Source of the DNA: Dactylonectria macrodidyma
Lineage: Eukaryota; Ascomycota; Sordariomycetes; Hypocreales; Nectriaceae
NCBI GenBank assembly: GCA_020744425.1
Contig: JAGMUV010000017.1
Coordinates: 1,364,001-1,428,000 of the forward strand
DNA: 64,000 nucleotides
Direction: 5' to 3'
The translations under genes were made by a program, and so were the position numbers. The notes beneath the pieces were generated by a model. It ran no database searches. It was not told the origin of the DNA and saw nothing but the letters and a program-made list of their open reading frames with translations. This document shows, piece by piece, positions 33,609 through 44,506 of the stretch (its first letter is position 1; each line of letters opens with the position of its first letter).

Positions 33609-34612
33609 CTACGCAGAGTAGGCCTTGCGCAGTGCATCGACCAGCTCAACTTTCCCGTTGACGATGCGCTCGATATTTCCATATTCGCCGCCCATGATAC
33701 CCCCAGGCAAGCCAGCCGTGGTCATCTCGACAAAGTCTGGCACATAGAGAGCGGGGACCTGCTCAGCCCAGAACGCGGCGAGCTGGTCCTTTGGAATAGC
33801 GACAAGCTCCCACTTCTTTCCCGTCACCTCCTCCACCGCCAGCTTCACATCCGTGGTGCTGTAGTGTCGAGGCCCGTGGAGGTCAAAGAAGTACGGAGAT
33901 GTTTTATCTTCCTCGTCAAGGAGTGCGTGTGCGCAGACTTCGCCGACGTCAATGAGGCTGACCTAGAGAGCATGTTAGTAACAGTAGATTAAAGAAACGA
34001 ATGAGTAAGTACCATTGGGAGCTTGTGGTCGATCGGCGTCATCGGAGAGTGCAGAACAGGAGGCTCTGTCTGGGGTGTTTTGAAAACACGCGCCCAATCC
34101 TCGTGGAAGTAGCCTGGCCTAATAATCAAAACTTGGGCAACTGCATCTTTCAAGATAGTGTCTGAGATGTAGTTGATACGGAGGGTTCCCTACTCAGGCT
34201 GTCAGTGACGTACTAGTTTATGGACGAGGCTTTGGGGCCCTACAATACCGTGGTCATGCTGGGAGCCTGTAGCTGAAAAAACCAATAGTTTTTTGACCGA
34301 TGTTGCATCTTGAAGGGCTTTCTTGACATTGTTCGCGGCGTTGGTGGCAAACTCTGCCAAATCAGTTCCATCAAAGGTCGGAGGCGGGATGTAGAAGACG
34401 GCGTCAGAACCAGTAAAGTTGAGACTGGAGCCAACGGAAACGTCGCCAGTTACGACCTCGAAATTGGGATGAGAAATGAACTCTGCCGGGGCCTTTGATG
34501 CATCTCGGTAGATGGCGCGGACAAACGGCTTGCTTGGAGAGCTCAGGAGTTCACTGATGGTGGCTTTCCCGGCCTTGGTTGAGGCTGGCACGACTGTAAT
34601 GTGAGGAGCCAT
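33609..34612 (-). CDS. NmrA-like / NAD(P)-binding Rossmann family protein
   Basis: Exons 34244-34612, 34013-34189 and 33609-33962 give 299 residues, the usual size. The N-terminus ITVVPASTKAGKATISELL is the nucleotide-binding beta-alpha unit, but the GxxGxxG motif is degraded (PASTKAG), as in some NmrA and HSCARG relatives that act as redox sensors instead of enzymes. Other family features are VVTGDVSVGSSLNFTGSDAV and, in the middle, LIIRPGYFHEDW. The SDR-type YxxxK is absent from its usual place. The likely role is a regulatory or atypical reductase function in the cytosol or nucleus; no partner gene is evident nearby. Confidence 0.85.
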
Positions 34613-36003
34613 TTTGACAAGGTAATCTGGGTTGGTTGAGTGAATCTGTGCGTAAGATGATGCTGTTGGAGTTGTTCTCTGGTTTATTCTTTTCGTGTTG
34701 AAGATGACTTGAGCTTTTTATCTATTCTCAACAGAACTACACTGTGTCATAACGGGACCGTCTGATGCCGACAAGTTGATGCTCGCAAGCCGCGGATCCC
34801 GTATGCACGATCGCCATTGGTCTCGTCATTCAAGCCTTGGAGTTGTGGTGCCCTTACAATGCTTGGCAGACAGCTCGCCATGCGAGATCCGCGGAGCCAT
34901 GCGGGTGCTGTAGGGTAATTAGTCAAACAGAGGTGAGGCTGAGGCTCTTGCATCAAACTCCGCTCCGCACGCGCGGGGCCATCGTTGCACTAACGTTGCG
35001 GAGTTGAGTACAAGGGCTGGCTGGGGCTTTGCGAGGTGCGAATGCGAGAATAATAAAAAAAAGGGGGGGATTATTCAGCATCGGATCATGGTAGAACGTG
35101 GGCATTTGTAAGACATTTCAATACTTGTGTTGGTGGGGGGAAGAAAGGGATCCCACGGGATGCCAACCATAATAAGCTGCATCTAGCAATGACTGGGACA
35201 GTTTGCTATAATGGGGATGATGAAGGGGCGAAGCTTTCATTGGTAAAAGAACAATCTCACAGGTTAAATGGGTTGCTTTATCAGGCATTCGATGGCTATA
35301 AATCATGGCAATGATCACAACATGCCCTTGAGCCAAGACGTCGTAATCGTCTACAGAACGGTTCACGCAGGGTTTGATCAGCCGAGGTTGTTTTGTTCAA
35401 TGCCGATCCCACTACCATTTCGAGAGGGTGGTTGCGAGCTGGCCTCCAGCAACCATCGTGGTCTTACTGGCGCTAGAAAAGCAGAAGGATTTCAGACGGC
35501 AACCTTTTCAGACTGGAGGATTTTGACAAAGGAAATCGGGCCAACTTGGAGCGATCATCACCAACTGGAAGAGCCTGCGGACCCGCCGCCACTTCCACTT
35601 GTTTATGCATTGTTATTGTTAGCAGTTGGCTCGTGCAACGAGGATCAAGGGGGACCAATTGTTTAATCTTGCCGAGGTCCATAATCGACGCGGGCTAATG
35701 AAGCCGCCTAGCGGAGGAGGACCCGGACGAACTCAACCTCCGACTCATGGATGTTTGCCCTGATTGGGCATGGTGATGGGGACATTTTTGTATCGATAGC
35801 TGTTGGTGAAAATGGTGGAATGATTGCTTGGGGATTTATTAGTTGGAGACTAGCACGTTGCTTCTACTTTGATCATCGCCATCCAGTTCTCTCCCATTTA
35901 GTTCAATTGACCAGCTCTTAACTAGCCTTCAACCTCCTAATCCAAGCCTAGCACTTCTAGAAGCATCATTTGGAACAACGAAAAATCTGAACATCGATCC
36001 ACC
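34613..36003. other. Intergenic, no recognised gene
   Basis: A divergent upstream region for the NmrA-like and OYE-like genes. The 132-codon frame at 35268-35666 has no recognisable content. Confidence 0.3.
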
Positions 36004-37358
36004 ATGGCGAAAACACCCCTCGCCCAACCATTGACACTCCCATGCGGCTTGACGCTGCCTAACCGCCTCGTCAAAGCCGCCCTGGCAGAGCAAATGGCCG
36101 ACAGCCAGCAGCTTCCCAACACAGCACAGTACGGCCGCACCTATGGCGCCTGGGCAGACGGAGGCTGGGGCATGGTCATCACTGGCAACGTTCAGATTGA
36201 CGAGCGCTATCTGGGCGCCCCTTACGATGCGGCCATCGACTCAACTACCAGCATGTCCGAGGACAAGGTCGTGGCGGCGTACAAGAGCCTAGCCAGCGTG
36301 TGTCGGCGCGCGGGAACACCAACCATCGTCCAGATCAACCATCCGGGACGACAATCTCCTCTTGGAGCGGGTAAGCGAAGGCTCTGGTCCAAGACGCTGG
36401 CTCCCAGCGCCATCCCTTTGAACATGGGCCCGGATCTCATATCCAGGCTTGTTAGCGGCCTCGTTTTCGGCACGCCCAAGGAGATGGCGGTCACCGAGAT
36501 CGAAGACGTCGTCCACCGCTTCGCCAACGCGGCTCGCATCACCGCCCTGGCGGGATTCGACGGCATTGAGATCCACGCTGCTCATGGCTACCTGCTTGCG
36601 CAGTTCCTGTCGGCTCGGTCCAACCACCGAACCGACGCGTACGGCGGCTCGCCTGCTGCAAGAGCCAAGATTGTCGTGGACATCATCAAGGCCGTGCGGG
36701 CTGTTGTGCCCAAGACTTTTTGTATCGGCCTTAAGCTGAATTCAGTCGATCATCAGACCTCTGGTGGTGGCTCTTCTGAGATGGAAGACTGCCTGCAACA
36801 GACCGAGCTCATAGCCGCGACTGGTCTAGACTTTCTCGAGGTCAGCGGCGGTTCATACGAGAACCCTCTGGTGTGTTCCTTCTGACAGAGAAATCGTGGA
36901 GGCAGTGATGATAACGCGTATAGATGTTCACCGGAATTAACAGCGCCCCTACTCAATCCGCGAGAACGGCAGCCCGGGAGTCATTCTTCCTCGACTTTGC
37001 CAAAGAAATCCGAGCCAGGCTTCCCAACATGGCCCTGATGGTCACGGGCGGCTTCCAAACGCGCCAGGGCATGGAGGTAGCGCTCGAGGAAGCGTGCGAC
37101 ATGGTCGGCATCGGAAGGCCGTCCGTACTCAACCCGTCTCTCCCAGCCAACATCATCCTCAACAACGAGGTCCAGCAAGCCGATGCCAAGATGTTCCGCA
37201 AGAGGGTCCCGACGCCGTGGTTGCTCAAGAAAATAGCGCCCAAGTCGATTGGCGCTGGTGTTGAGAGTGTAAGTTTCCCACCTAAGTGTTTTAGGTTGAC
37301 GGCGCTGACTATTTGCTAGGTATGGTACAACAATGAAATGAAGAAGATGGGAAAATAA
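36004..37358 (+). CDS. Old-yellow-enzyme-like NADH:flavin oxidoreductase
   Basis: Exons 36004-36870, 36924-37268 and 37320-37358 give 416 residues. The start CCACCATGGC has a good context. FMN-barrel features are in order: LPNRLVKAALAEQMAD, WGMVITGNVQID, TIVQINHPGRQSP (active-site His region), GFDGIEIHAAHGYLLAQFLS, NHRTDAYGGS, LEVSGGSYE and VTGGFQTRQGMEVALEE. It probably reduces activated C=C bonds of enones in the cytosol. The gene is convergent with the P450 at 37639-39355 (280 bp apart); the two could act on the same xenobiotic or metabolite, but nothing in the sequence proves it. Confidence 0.93.
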
Positions 37359-37638
37359 CCCTAGATATTAATCTACCATAGACAGGGCAGGATTGGTGTT
37401 ACTATGCTGTAGAGATAGTTATGGGGAACAGGTCGACGTAAGATTGGACCCAGAGCTGGGGATCTGGGCTGAATTTCCTTTGTTTGATATGCCGAAAGTT
37501 GAATACTTGCTCTAGACCGGCTTATTTTTTGTCCTAGTGTCTTTTTTTTTTAGAATCAGGATCTTGCAAGTTAATTGAACTGATCGATTTTGCTCTCATT
37601 GGGTGCACTACTAAGGTGGCACTTACCATCATCGCGCT

Positions 37639-39355
37639 TCATCCGCTTCGCGCGCCTTCACGCACCTTCGCGTGAACTTTGAACTCCCTTGGCTTCACGA
37701 ACCAAAACCCATCTGTCTGCCAACTCCCATCGCGAAAAGAATATTTGTTCAGAGAAAATTCAAAATCGCGGATGAGCCTAGGAACAAGCTTCGATATCTC
37801 GAGCATGGACACATGTCTCCCAATGCAGCTCCGAGAGCCCAGCCCAAACTATACAAAGAACAGTCGTTAGCCATCTTTTCGAGGAAAATGGTGAAGCTAC
37901 TCACAGGCATCCAATGGCGATTCATAACCGAGATCCTGTCGCTATCTTCGTCAAGCCATCGTTCGGGCCGAAAGACATCTGCGTCATTTCCAAAATACCT
38001 GGGATCGCGATGTTCCACCCAGGTATTTATCCCAACCACAGTCTGTGAATTGGATTAGCGGAGAACGTAATGAACGATAATATGCCGCTGAAGACATACC
38101 CCCTCGGGAAAGTAATGGCCCGCGATGGTGGCGCCACCTTCTGGAACGACACGCTCTAGTGGAAGACCAGTAGCAGGGTGCATTCGCAGGGCCTCTTTTA
38201 TGATGGCCTGTAAATACGGCATCTTCTGGCTCTCTTGAAAGGTTGGGAATTTTGAAAGGTTCCCTTGCTCTTCACAAGTCTTGATTTCATCCCGGAGTCT
38301 TTGCATACACTGTGGATTCTTGAGAAGATAGTACAGAATCGCAGACAGGCTGATTGCTGTAGTATCGGAGCCAGCAACCATATTCGCAGAACAGCCTGTG
38401 AGGACATGGTACGATGTAAATGCATCCGGGTCGTCCGTGTGCTTGGTTAGAAATTTTGACAAGAAATTCACCGTCGCCGTAGAATCTTCACCGGCTTCTG
38501 GGACGGCTTTGGGAGTGGTTTGATGCTCACGGATTCTCTCCTTGGTGAAGCTCAACACATACGCTCTACCTGCGCCCTTTGCACCTGCCCAATAGTTTTT
38601 CAGGGAGTAAAGATAGCGATGCAGGCTAGGAAAGATTCCAGTAAGCGTCGCGTACCTCATGTGGTCCTCGAGAGCCCCCATGACGCCGCCAATGTCGTCT
38701 CCGCGGTCGAGAAACCCAAGGCGTCTGCCATAGGTGATCATGCCGATGACATCGAAAGCGTAGCACTGAAACCAATGGCCCATGTCGATGGAGACATCAG
38801 ACAAGGCCATTTCCGTGAGGCGCTGCGCGAAGAGATCGTTGCACTGGTCGACGTACGGCTCGTAGTTGACGAGGGCTGTCATCGAGTAAGTACCTTGGTA
38901 CAGTCTTCTCGTTTGGGAGTGATGCTTGATTGACTGGTCGCTGAAGATGGTCCACTGTCCGGGCGCACCCCAGGTTGAGTACCATGATGACTTTGCGAAC
39001 TGGGCGCCTAGGCCGTAGATGATTTTTGCGGCATGGGGGTCGTTGATGCTGTAGCGGTTGGGTCCATAACGCACGACGGGGCCTGGATTTGCTTAGCGAG
39101 ACAAGTCCAGGCTACTGTTTGTGTTGGAGTATCCTAGGGTGAGGGATACCGACCGTATTTTTGGTGGATTTCTTGGTTCTGTTGATCAAACCGGCCCTGT
39201 CGGACAGCCCAGAAATACCAACCATCAGTGAAGCGTGCGAGGAACGGCCCAGGAACCGTCTTCAGTGGCGACCGGATGGAGTGAATGAGGGAGGCGAATA
39301 GGTGGACGACCAAAACGACGGCTCCAGCAGCTGGGATTAGTAGGAGGCTGTTCAT
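37639..39355 (-). CDS. Cytochrome P450, pisatin-demethylase-like
   Basis: Exons 39154-39355, 38100-39082, 37905-38042 and 37639-37848 give 510 residues. An N-terminal membrane helix (SLLLIPAAGAVVLVVHLFASL) anchors it to the ER. The I-helix AGSDTT, the K-helix EALRMHP (ExxR), PERW, and the heme loop FGLGSRSCIGR (Cys about 449) are all present, so the protein should be active. The segment around KSSWYSTW and DQSIKHHSQTRRLYQG follows the pattern of the pisatin-demethylase-like fungal P450s, which often detoxify plant compounds or act in secondary metabolism. The last exon has no long frame of its own and is easily missed. The true substrate is unknown. Confidence 0.93.
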
Positions 39356-40488
39356 TATGCAAGATGGCTAGACACAGGTCATGAATCCGGGTAAAAAGGA
39401 TTGGGTCGACGACAAGATGGGTTCTGGATGACGTCTCGTCGCTCGAGTCGAAGGAAGACGCGGGGTCGTGAAGCTAAGCTTATGTTGGTGTGGATCTGAC
39501 TGTATGCCTCGGGTTCATCTACCGTCTCGATTTACACCTAATTTGGAAGGCAACAACCGACATCGCAGATCACAAAGCCGACAGTGGCGTCTCCCCTTTT
39601 CTAGCTAGTCAGGTCAATAATAACACTTCATTCCTATGCTTTCCGCTGCGGCCTAGCTTTCAATAGCTTCTCCAACATGAAGGGGGGGCTACTGTGACCA
39701 TTTCTATTGGCTGGCTGCGTTACATTATGGGTGCGACCACAGTAGGAAAGCTTGTGTAGGCTCACGCGGGACTGGTACGTAAAGAGATATCGGTAATGAT
39801 GTCAGTGACATCGATCTACGAGCTACATCCAATCTCACGCATTGTATCTAATATGCCGCGTGTAGTGGTAATTGCGGCAACCTGTGAGATGCCTGTGAGA
39901 TGCCTGTGAGATGCCTGTGAGATGCCTGTGAGATGCCTGTGAGATGCCTGTGAGATGCCGACGGGCCGGACCCTCATTTTGGCTTCGTTTTATCCTTAAA
40001 ATGCGGCTATGCGCCGTAGTCAACACCTCATCTTTCAGCTCACTACACTACCGGACCCTAAGGCGCCTTGATCCATGCCGTCTCATCCGCACGTGCCGGC
40101 CCTACTGACCTAGCGGACGAGGCGCTGCATAGCCCTATGGAAAATCCCCCATGAATGGCGGGTCTAGAACATGAGGCTTTTGGCTGTGGCGTCGCTAAAA
40201 CGCCGAGATATGTCACTCAAGCCGCATCGTCGCTTGTGAATCAAGGGGGTCTTTATTAGTCCAGACCAGGAGGCTGGGTTGTGGCGGCACTAAGACAACT
40301 GAGAAATGCCACACCTCCCGCGTGACCGCGATTTTCGTTATGCTCCCTCGTCAGCTTTGTTTGATCGAGGGACATGTTATATGCTAGTTGGTGGCCACCC
40401 TGCCCGAGACGAAGTATGTCACCTTGACTACGCCGTCCTATCAAGTGAAACACACATCATCTGCGGCTTCGGTTGCTTCCCGCCCAAG
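39356..40488. other. Intergenic with a perfect minisatellite
   Basis: The promoter region of the P450 and of the secreted protease, which are divergent. It contains the 11-bp tandem repeat listed separately and no supported gene. Confidence 0.4.
39881..39957. repeat. Minisatellite: seven perfect copies of CCTGTGAGATG
   Basis: Seven head-to-tail identical 11-bp units (77 bp). The perfect identity suggests recent expansion or ongoing slippage. The period of 11 bp is close to one helical turn and is not a multiple of 3, so it is not coding. Confidence 0.95.
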
Positions 40489-42188
40489 ATGCGTTTCTCC
40501 TTCCTCTCCTTCCTTTCCTTCCTCTCTCTCCTCTCCTCGGTCGCCTTGGCTGATGATGAGTGGAAGAGCTGTGCGAGGTTCTGGCCCCCCATCACAGAGG
40601 GCACCGACTGGACGATCCATACGCAATGCCACGTTTTCCCAGGCTACCCAAAGACAATCGGCCGGACAAAAGTCTATGTATCCTACACGAAGAAATGGGA
40701 CGCGGCCAACGCCAACAAGGACGCGATTGCACCGGTGCTCAACCAGGGCATTGAGAAGAGCATCACCCGCTACGCCAAGTTCGCCACGCTTCCGGCCGCC
40801 ATCATCGTCTTCCTCACCACCGACGTGGACCCGGGCACTGTAGCCGAGACGGTGTACCCAGTCATCGGGCAGTCGCGCTGCCAGGTGAAGCTGTTCAACC
40901 CGTGGACCAAAACCGCAAAGGCCACGGACAAGGGTGCGGCCTTGCAGGGCATCGCGCACGAGTTTTACCACTGTGTCCAGCAGCTCGAGTTTGACAACAG
41001 ACAGCAGCCTCAGTGGGTGCTGGACGGGTCGGCAAACTACATGGGCAACGTCGTCTTCCCGACTATGAACGCCGAGTGGCCGAAACATGGCTACAGCTAC
41101 AACCCCAACCTGCCCATCTTCGGCCAGAAGGGGCTCGACATTTACGGAACGAGCGTCTTCTTCCAAGCCATGGAGAACACATGGGGCGTCGACGGCATCC
41201 ACAAGTGGGTGATGGCTACGACATTCGACGAGGGAGAGAGGGCTCGCCTCTCGCGCCTGGCAAAATTTGCCGACGACTTCTTCCTCTTCGCCAAGGAGTA
41301 CTCGACCGGGCGGATCGAAGACACCGGACATCTCTACATCCCTGACCTCCCCAAGGCCGAAACATCCACGGTCAAGGTCACCTTTAACAAGGCTGGCACT
41401 GTAGGCACCACGATTCTCAAGACTGTGCCATTTACCATCCGCGTCTTCAAGATGTCGCTGCAGTCCGGCCAGACGGCCGAGATCTTCTCGAATGCCGATA
41501 CAACCCAGCGACTGGCGTACCGACGAGCCGCCGACAAGACCTGGCAAACGTTGCCATCTGGCTCGGCGTCAGATACCGAGGGAACATTCAGTGTGCCGTG
41601 CAACTCCAAGGGAACGACTGAAACATATCTCGTCTTGTTCGTTTCCACGGCAGACGAGAAGAGTGATTCGGTCAAAATCACCATCAAGCGTCAACGCAAG
41701 AAGGACTGCTCGAAGAAGTCAACCGGTGGCTTCGTCCTCTTCCCGCTGTTTGTAGAGGAAACCAGCGGCGCCAAGTGTCCGGCCGGAACGCACTTCGCTA
41801 CTACGGCGGCCTGGTGCTGTCCTGAGGGTATGGAGCTGGACCAAGCCGTTGCGGATCGAGCCAGCATTTGCTGTCCCACCGGTAGGTCTGCGCCTTTTGA
41901 TGTTAAGATCCCTAGCATGACGGCTAACTTGCAACAGCGGCGGATTGTAGCGCGAGCATCATCCCTAACAACCTCCATTGCGCGGATAGCGAATGGGTGC
42001 TTTGGTCTAGGGAGTTTAGAACTGTCGGATGTTGCATGAAGGGTTACGTGCCGAACTCTCTGCGGTACTGTGTGACGGACACATCTGAGCTTGGGCCAGG
42101 ATTTTCTCAGGTGAGTTTATCTTTAGCATTGCGTTGCGTTGCGTGAAGGGTCTACTAACAAGTTCTTCTCTAGATTCCGCAAACCTAA
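40489..42188 (+). CDS. Secreted gluzincin-like putative zinc metalloprotease
   Basis: Exons 40489-41881, 41938-42110 and 42174-42188 give 526 residues. The ATG at 40489 starts a strong signal peptide (RFSFLSFLSFLSLLSSVALA); an upstream in-frame extension would bury it. The centre has HEFYH (HExxH zinc motif) followed about 20 residues on by WVLDGSANYMG, in the place of the gluzincin WxxEGxAxY motif, with Asp where the third zinc ligand is normally Glu. A beta-sandwich-like part follows (about 290-400), then a cysteine-rich C-terminal module (AAWCCPEG, ASICCPTG, TVGCCMKG). Export is clear. Protease activity is likely but not certain because of the Glu-to-Asp change. Confidence 0.8.
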
Positions 42189-42643
42189 GGACGAACCTAC
42201 GTACACGATCATTCGCTGCGGCGCAATATCGGCATTTAGGAGTCTTCTAGCTACTTTAAATGTAGCTATATACGCCTCGTCAAAAGATTTACTAACGTGC
42301 GAATTGAACTGACTTCATGAGCTGAATCCGGAGCAAGCTCTCAAGTACGGCATCTTCGAATTGCGAATTCCGCCGAATCCATCAACACAACGGAATAGAA
42401 GTAGTTGTATTGTGGTGGGGGAAGCGCGTTTTCTTCGCATGGAAGAGCTCCTCCGCTGATTCGATTGTTGCAGTCGTGATCTGCCGACCCTTGTCATGTA
42501 AACGGGAACACAATGGCTCGGTATTGGTGCTGAGTGAACAATGGTACATACGAGGCCGTCATTAACCTAGGAAATAGTAGCTAAGAGTACGGCAATATTG
42601 CAGACATATTCAAACCAACATGAGAAAATTGAGTAAATCTCAC
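42189..42643. other. Intergenic, convergent 3' ends
   Basis: 3' flanks of the metalloprotease and dienelactone hydrolase genes. Nothing recognised. Confidence 0.3.
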
Positions 42644-43390
42644 TCACTCATCGCGTATAAACTGTTTAATCCATGCCACAGCCGCATCTTTCCCTCTGAC
42701 CATGGCCGCTCTCTCGCCGTCCTTCTTCTCATCACCCCTGACAAGACACGCATGCTCGACGCCAGGGAAGTGCTGATAATCAAAGGGCAGACCAGAAGAC
42801 TGGAGCGTCTGAAACGTGTGCAGCTTCAGTGCCGGGGTATAGACGTGGTCGATCTCAGGCGCCAGCACCTGGACGGGCACGCCGACGCCGTCAATGTCCT
42901 CGGGCGTTAATAGCGATGGATGACCCGTCGTGATGGCATCGACAAGCGGCGGCTGGTGCTCGCGGGCTCCAAGCCGGAAGATGGCCCAGCCGCCATAACA
43001 ATATCCCACGGCGGCCAGCTTGGGATGCTTCTGGCGGAGGGCCTTTGCGCAGGCAAAAATCTGCGGCTCGCGGATTGCCCGAGAGTTGCGGGCCATGAAG
43101 CCGGCAATGTCGATCTCACCCCAGCGGCCGGCGTTCAAGAGGTCGAACGGCAGCACCTCACCGGCGAACAGGTCCGGCACGTAGACGGTTGCGTCGAGCT
43201 CTTCGGCGTAGTGGTCCGCGAGCAGACGGACGTTGGGAAAGGACCAGCCTAGCAGGTCGGCAACAATGAGGACGGCGGCTTTGTCGTTACTCCCCGTGAT
43301 GTACACGTCCTCGCCCTCGAGTTTGTCGATACAACCTACGGGCTCGCCGTCCCACTTGAAGCCTGTCAGGCAGCATTTCGGAACTGACAT
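42644..43390 (-). CDS. Dienelactone hydrolase family protein
   Basis: A single exon of 248 residues, the standard length. It is a cytosolic alpha/beta hydrolase with a cysteine nucleophile in GYCYGG, the acid Asp in APEIDHVYT and the His in GVEHACL. The opening CCLTGFKWDGEPVG and VLIVADLLGWSFPNVR are typical of the fungal DLH group. Such proteins hydrolyse dienelactone or related lactones and esters in aromatic breakdown; many fungal members have no known substrate. The complete triad argues for an active enzyme. Confidence 0.93.
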   Translation of the reverse strand: MSVPKCCLTGFKWDGEPVGCIDKLEGEDVYITGSNDKAAVLIVADLLGWSFPNVRLLADHYAEELDATVYVPDLFAGEVLPFDLLNAGRWGEIDIAGFMARNSRAIREPQIFACAKALRQKHPKLAAVGYCYGGWAIFRLGAREHQPPLVDAITTGHPSLLTPEDIDGVGVPVQVLAPEIDHVYTPALKLHTFQTLQSSGLPFDYQHFPGVEHACLVRGDEKKDGERAAMVRGKDAAVAWIKQFIRDE

Positions 43391-44506
43391 GCTGAACGGC
43401 CCGGTGGTGATGGATAAGTGAGCGAATATCAGAGTGTCTGCCTGATGCCTTGTAAAGCACGGGAATGAGTCACATTTATCTAGGTCCCGGTGTTAAGTTA
43501 AATCCGTATGCAAGGCAGTACAGGGAGGGGGTTAGTGAAAGCGGAAGCGAGTAGTATCGTATGTTTGGTATGAGGGGTCGATCGACTGCGGGCACCAATG
43601 CTTTGTCTGCACTGGCCACGGATCACTTCTTTGGCGGTGGTAGATGAGGCTGGGACATGGTCGGGTGGGCTAGGCGAGGCTGGAAGGATGTCGGTGTTGA
43701 TGAGGATGCGTAAATGGTCCAATACCGCTCGAGCAACGAGGCATCTTGAGGTTTGATATCCACCTACGGTATTAGTGAGAGATGGATGTGAAACGGTGGA
43801 GGCACGGCATCTCATGAGGCGAGATGGCATTGGTTGGAGATTGTGTAGGTCGAATGAGTTATGTTTGAATCCGTACAAGCCTTCCTTTAATTGACTGAGC
43901 TATAATTAAGTATTTGGAACCGTTGGAAGATCTATAAAGCTCAATTCAGGCGTAATGTGGCTAGACCATCACTGTGTCGCAACTCGTCTACCGCATACTT
44001 ACAGTGCCCCTCCCCCACCACACCCATCCATCCCCTGTACTCCTCAATTCGGGCTCTCGATACGAAATTCCATGTCATTGACGATGAAACAATATTGTTA
44101 CGCAAGGAAGAGAGCTCTCTATGACAATCTCCCGAGTCAACATGCACTCGTTAACATCATCCAGTCACAAACAAGCCAAGCACATGTGGGCCTTGCACAT
44201 CTTTATGCACACACGCCCGGAATAACGGCTGTCATCGGTACACTCCACCAGCAAGCGGCAGATGGAGGGGAAAGAGGAAAGGGCGAAGGGAGAGGAGAGG
44301 GCAGCAGGAGCAAGTGACCAAGTGACCTGGCAATCTTCACCGCCCTACTACCTAGGTACCTACCTTACCTAACTTACCCACCTAGGAAGGTATCTCGATC
44401 CGGCCACTTCATCTTCAGACCGCGGTGAAGAACATCACCACCAGCTTCACACTTCATTGACATAACATACTCCGTGACAACCCCGCTCTTCACCCATCAG
44501 TCCACC
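43391..44506. other. Intergenic with a CCTAGGTACCTACCTTACC-like low-complexity tract
   Basis: A divergent upstream region for the DLH and aldehyde dehydrogenase genes. At 44345-44393 lies a tract of CCTA/TACC repeats, a kind of low-complexity DNA often seen before genes in filamentous ascomycetes. No gene is supported. Confidence 0.4.

Noticed and set aside
39881..39957. CRISPR-like array
   Set aside because: The units are directly adjacent with no spacers and the genome is eukaryotic; it is a plain minisatellite.
40441..41547. 368-codon minus-strand open frame
   Set aside because: Antisense shadow of the secreted metalloprotease, which has the signal peptide and zinc motif.
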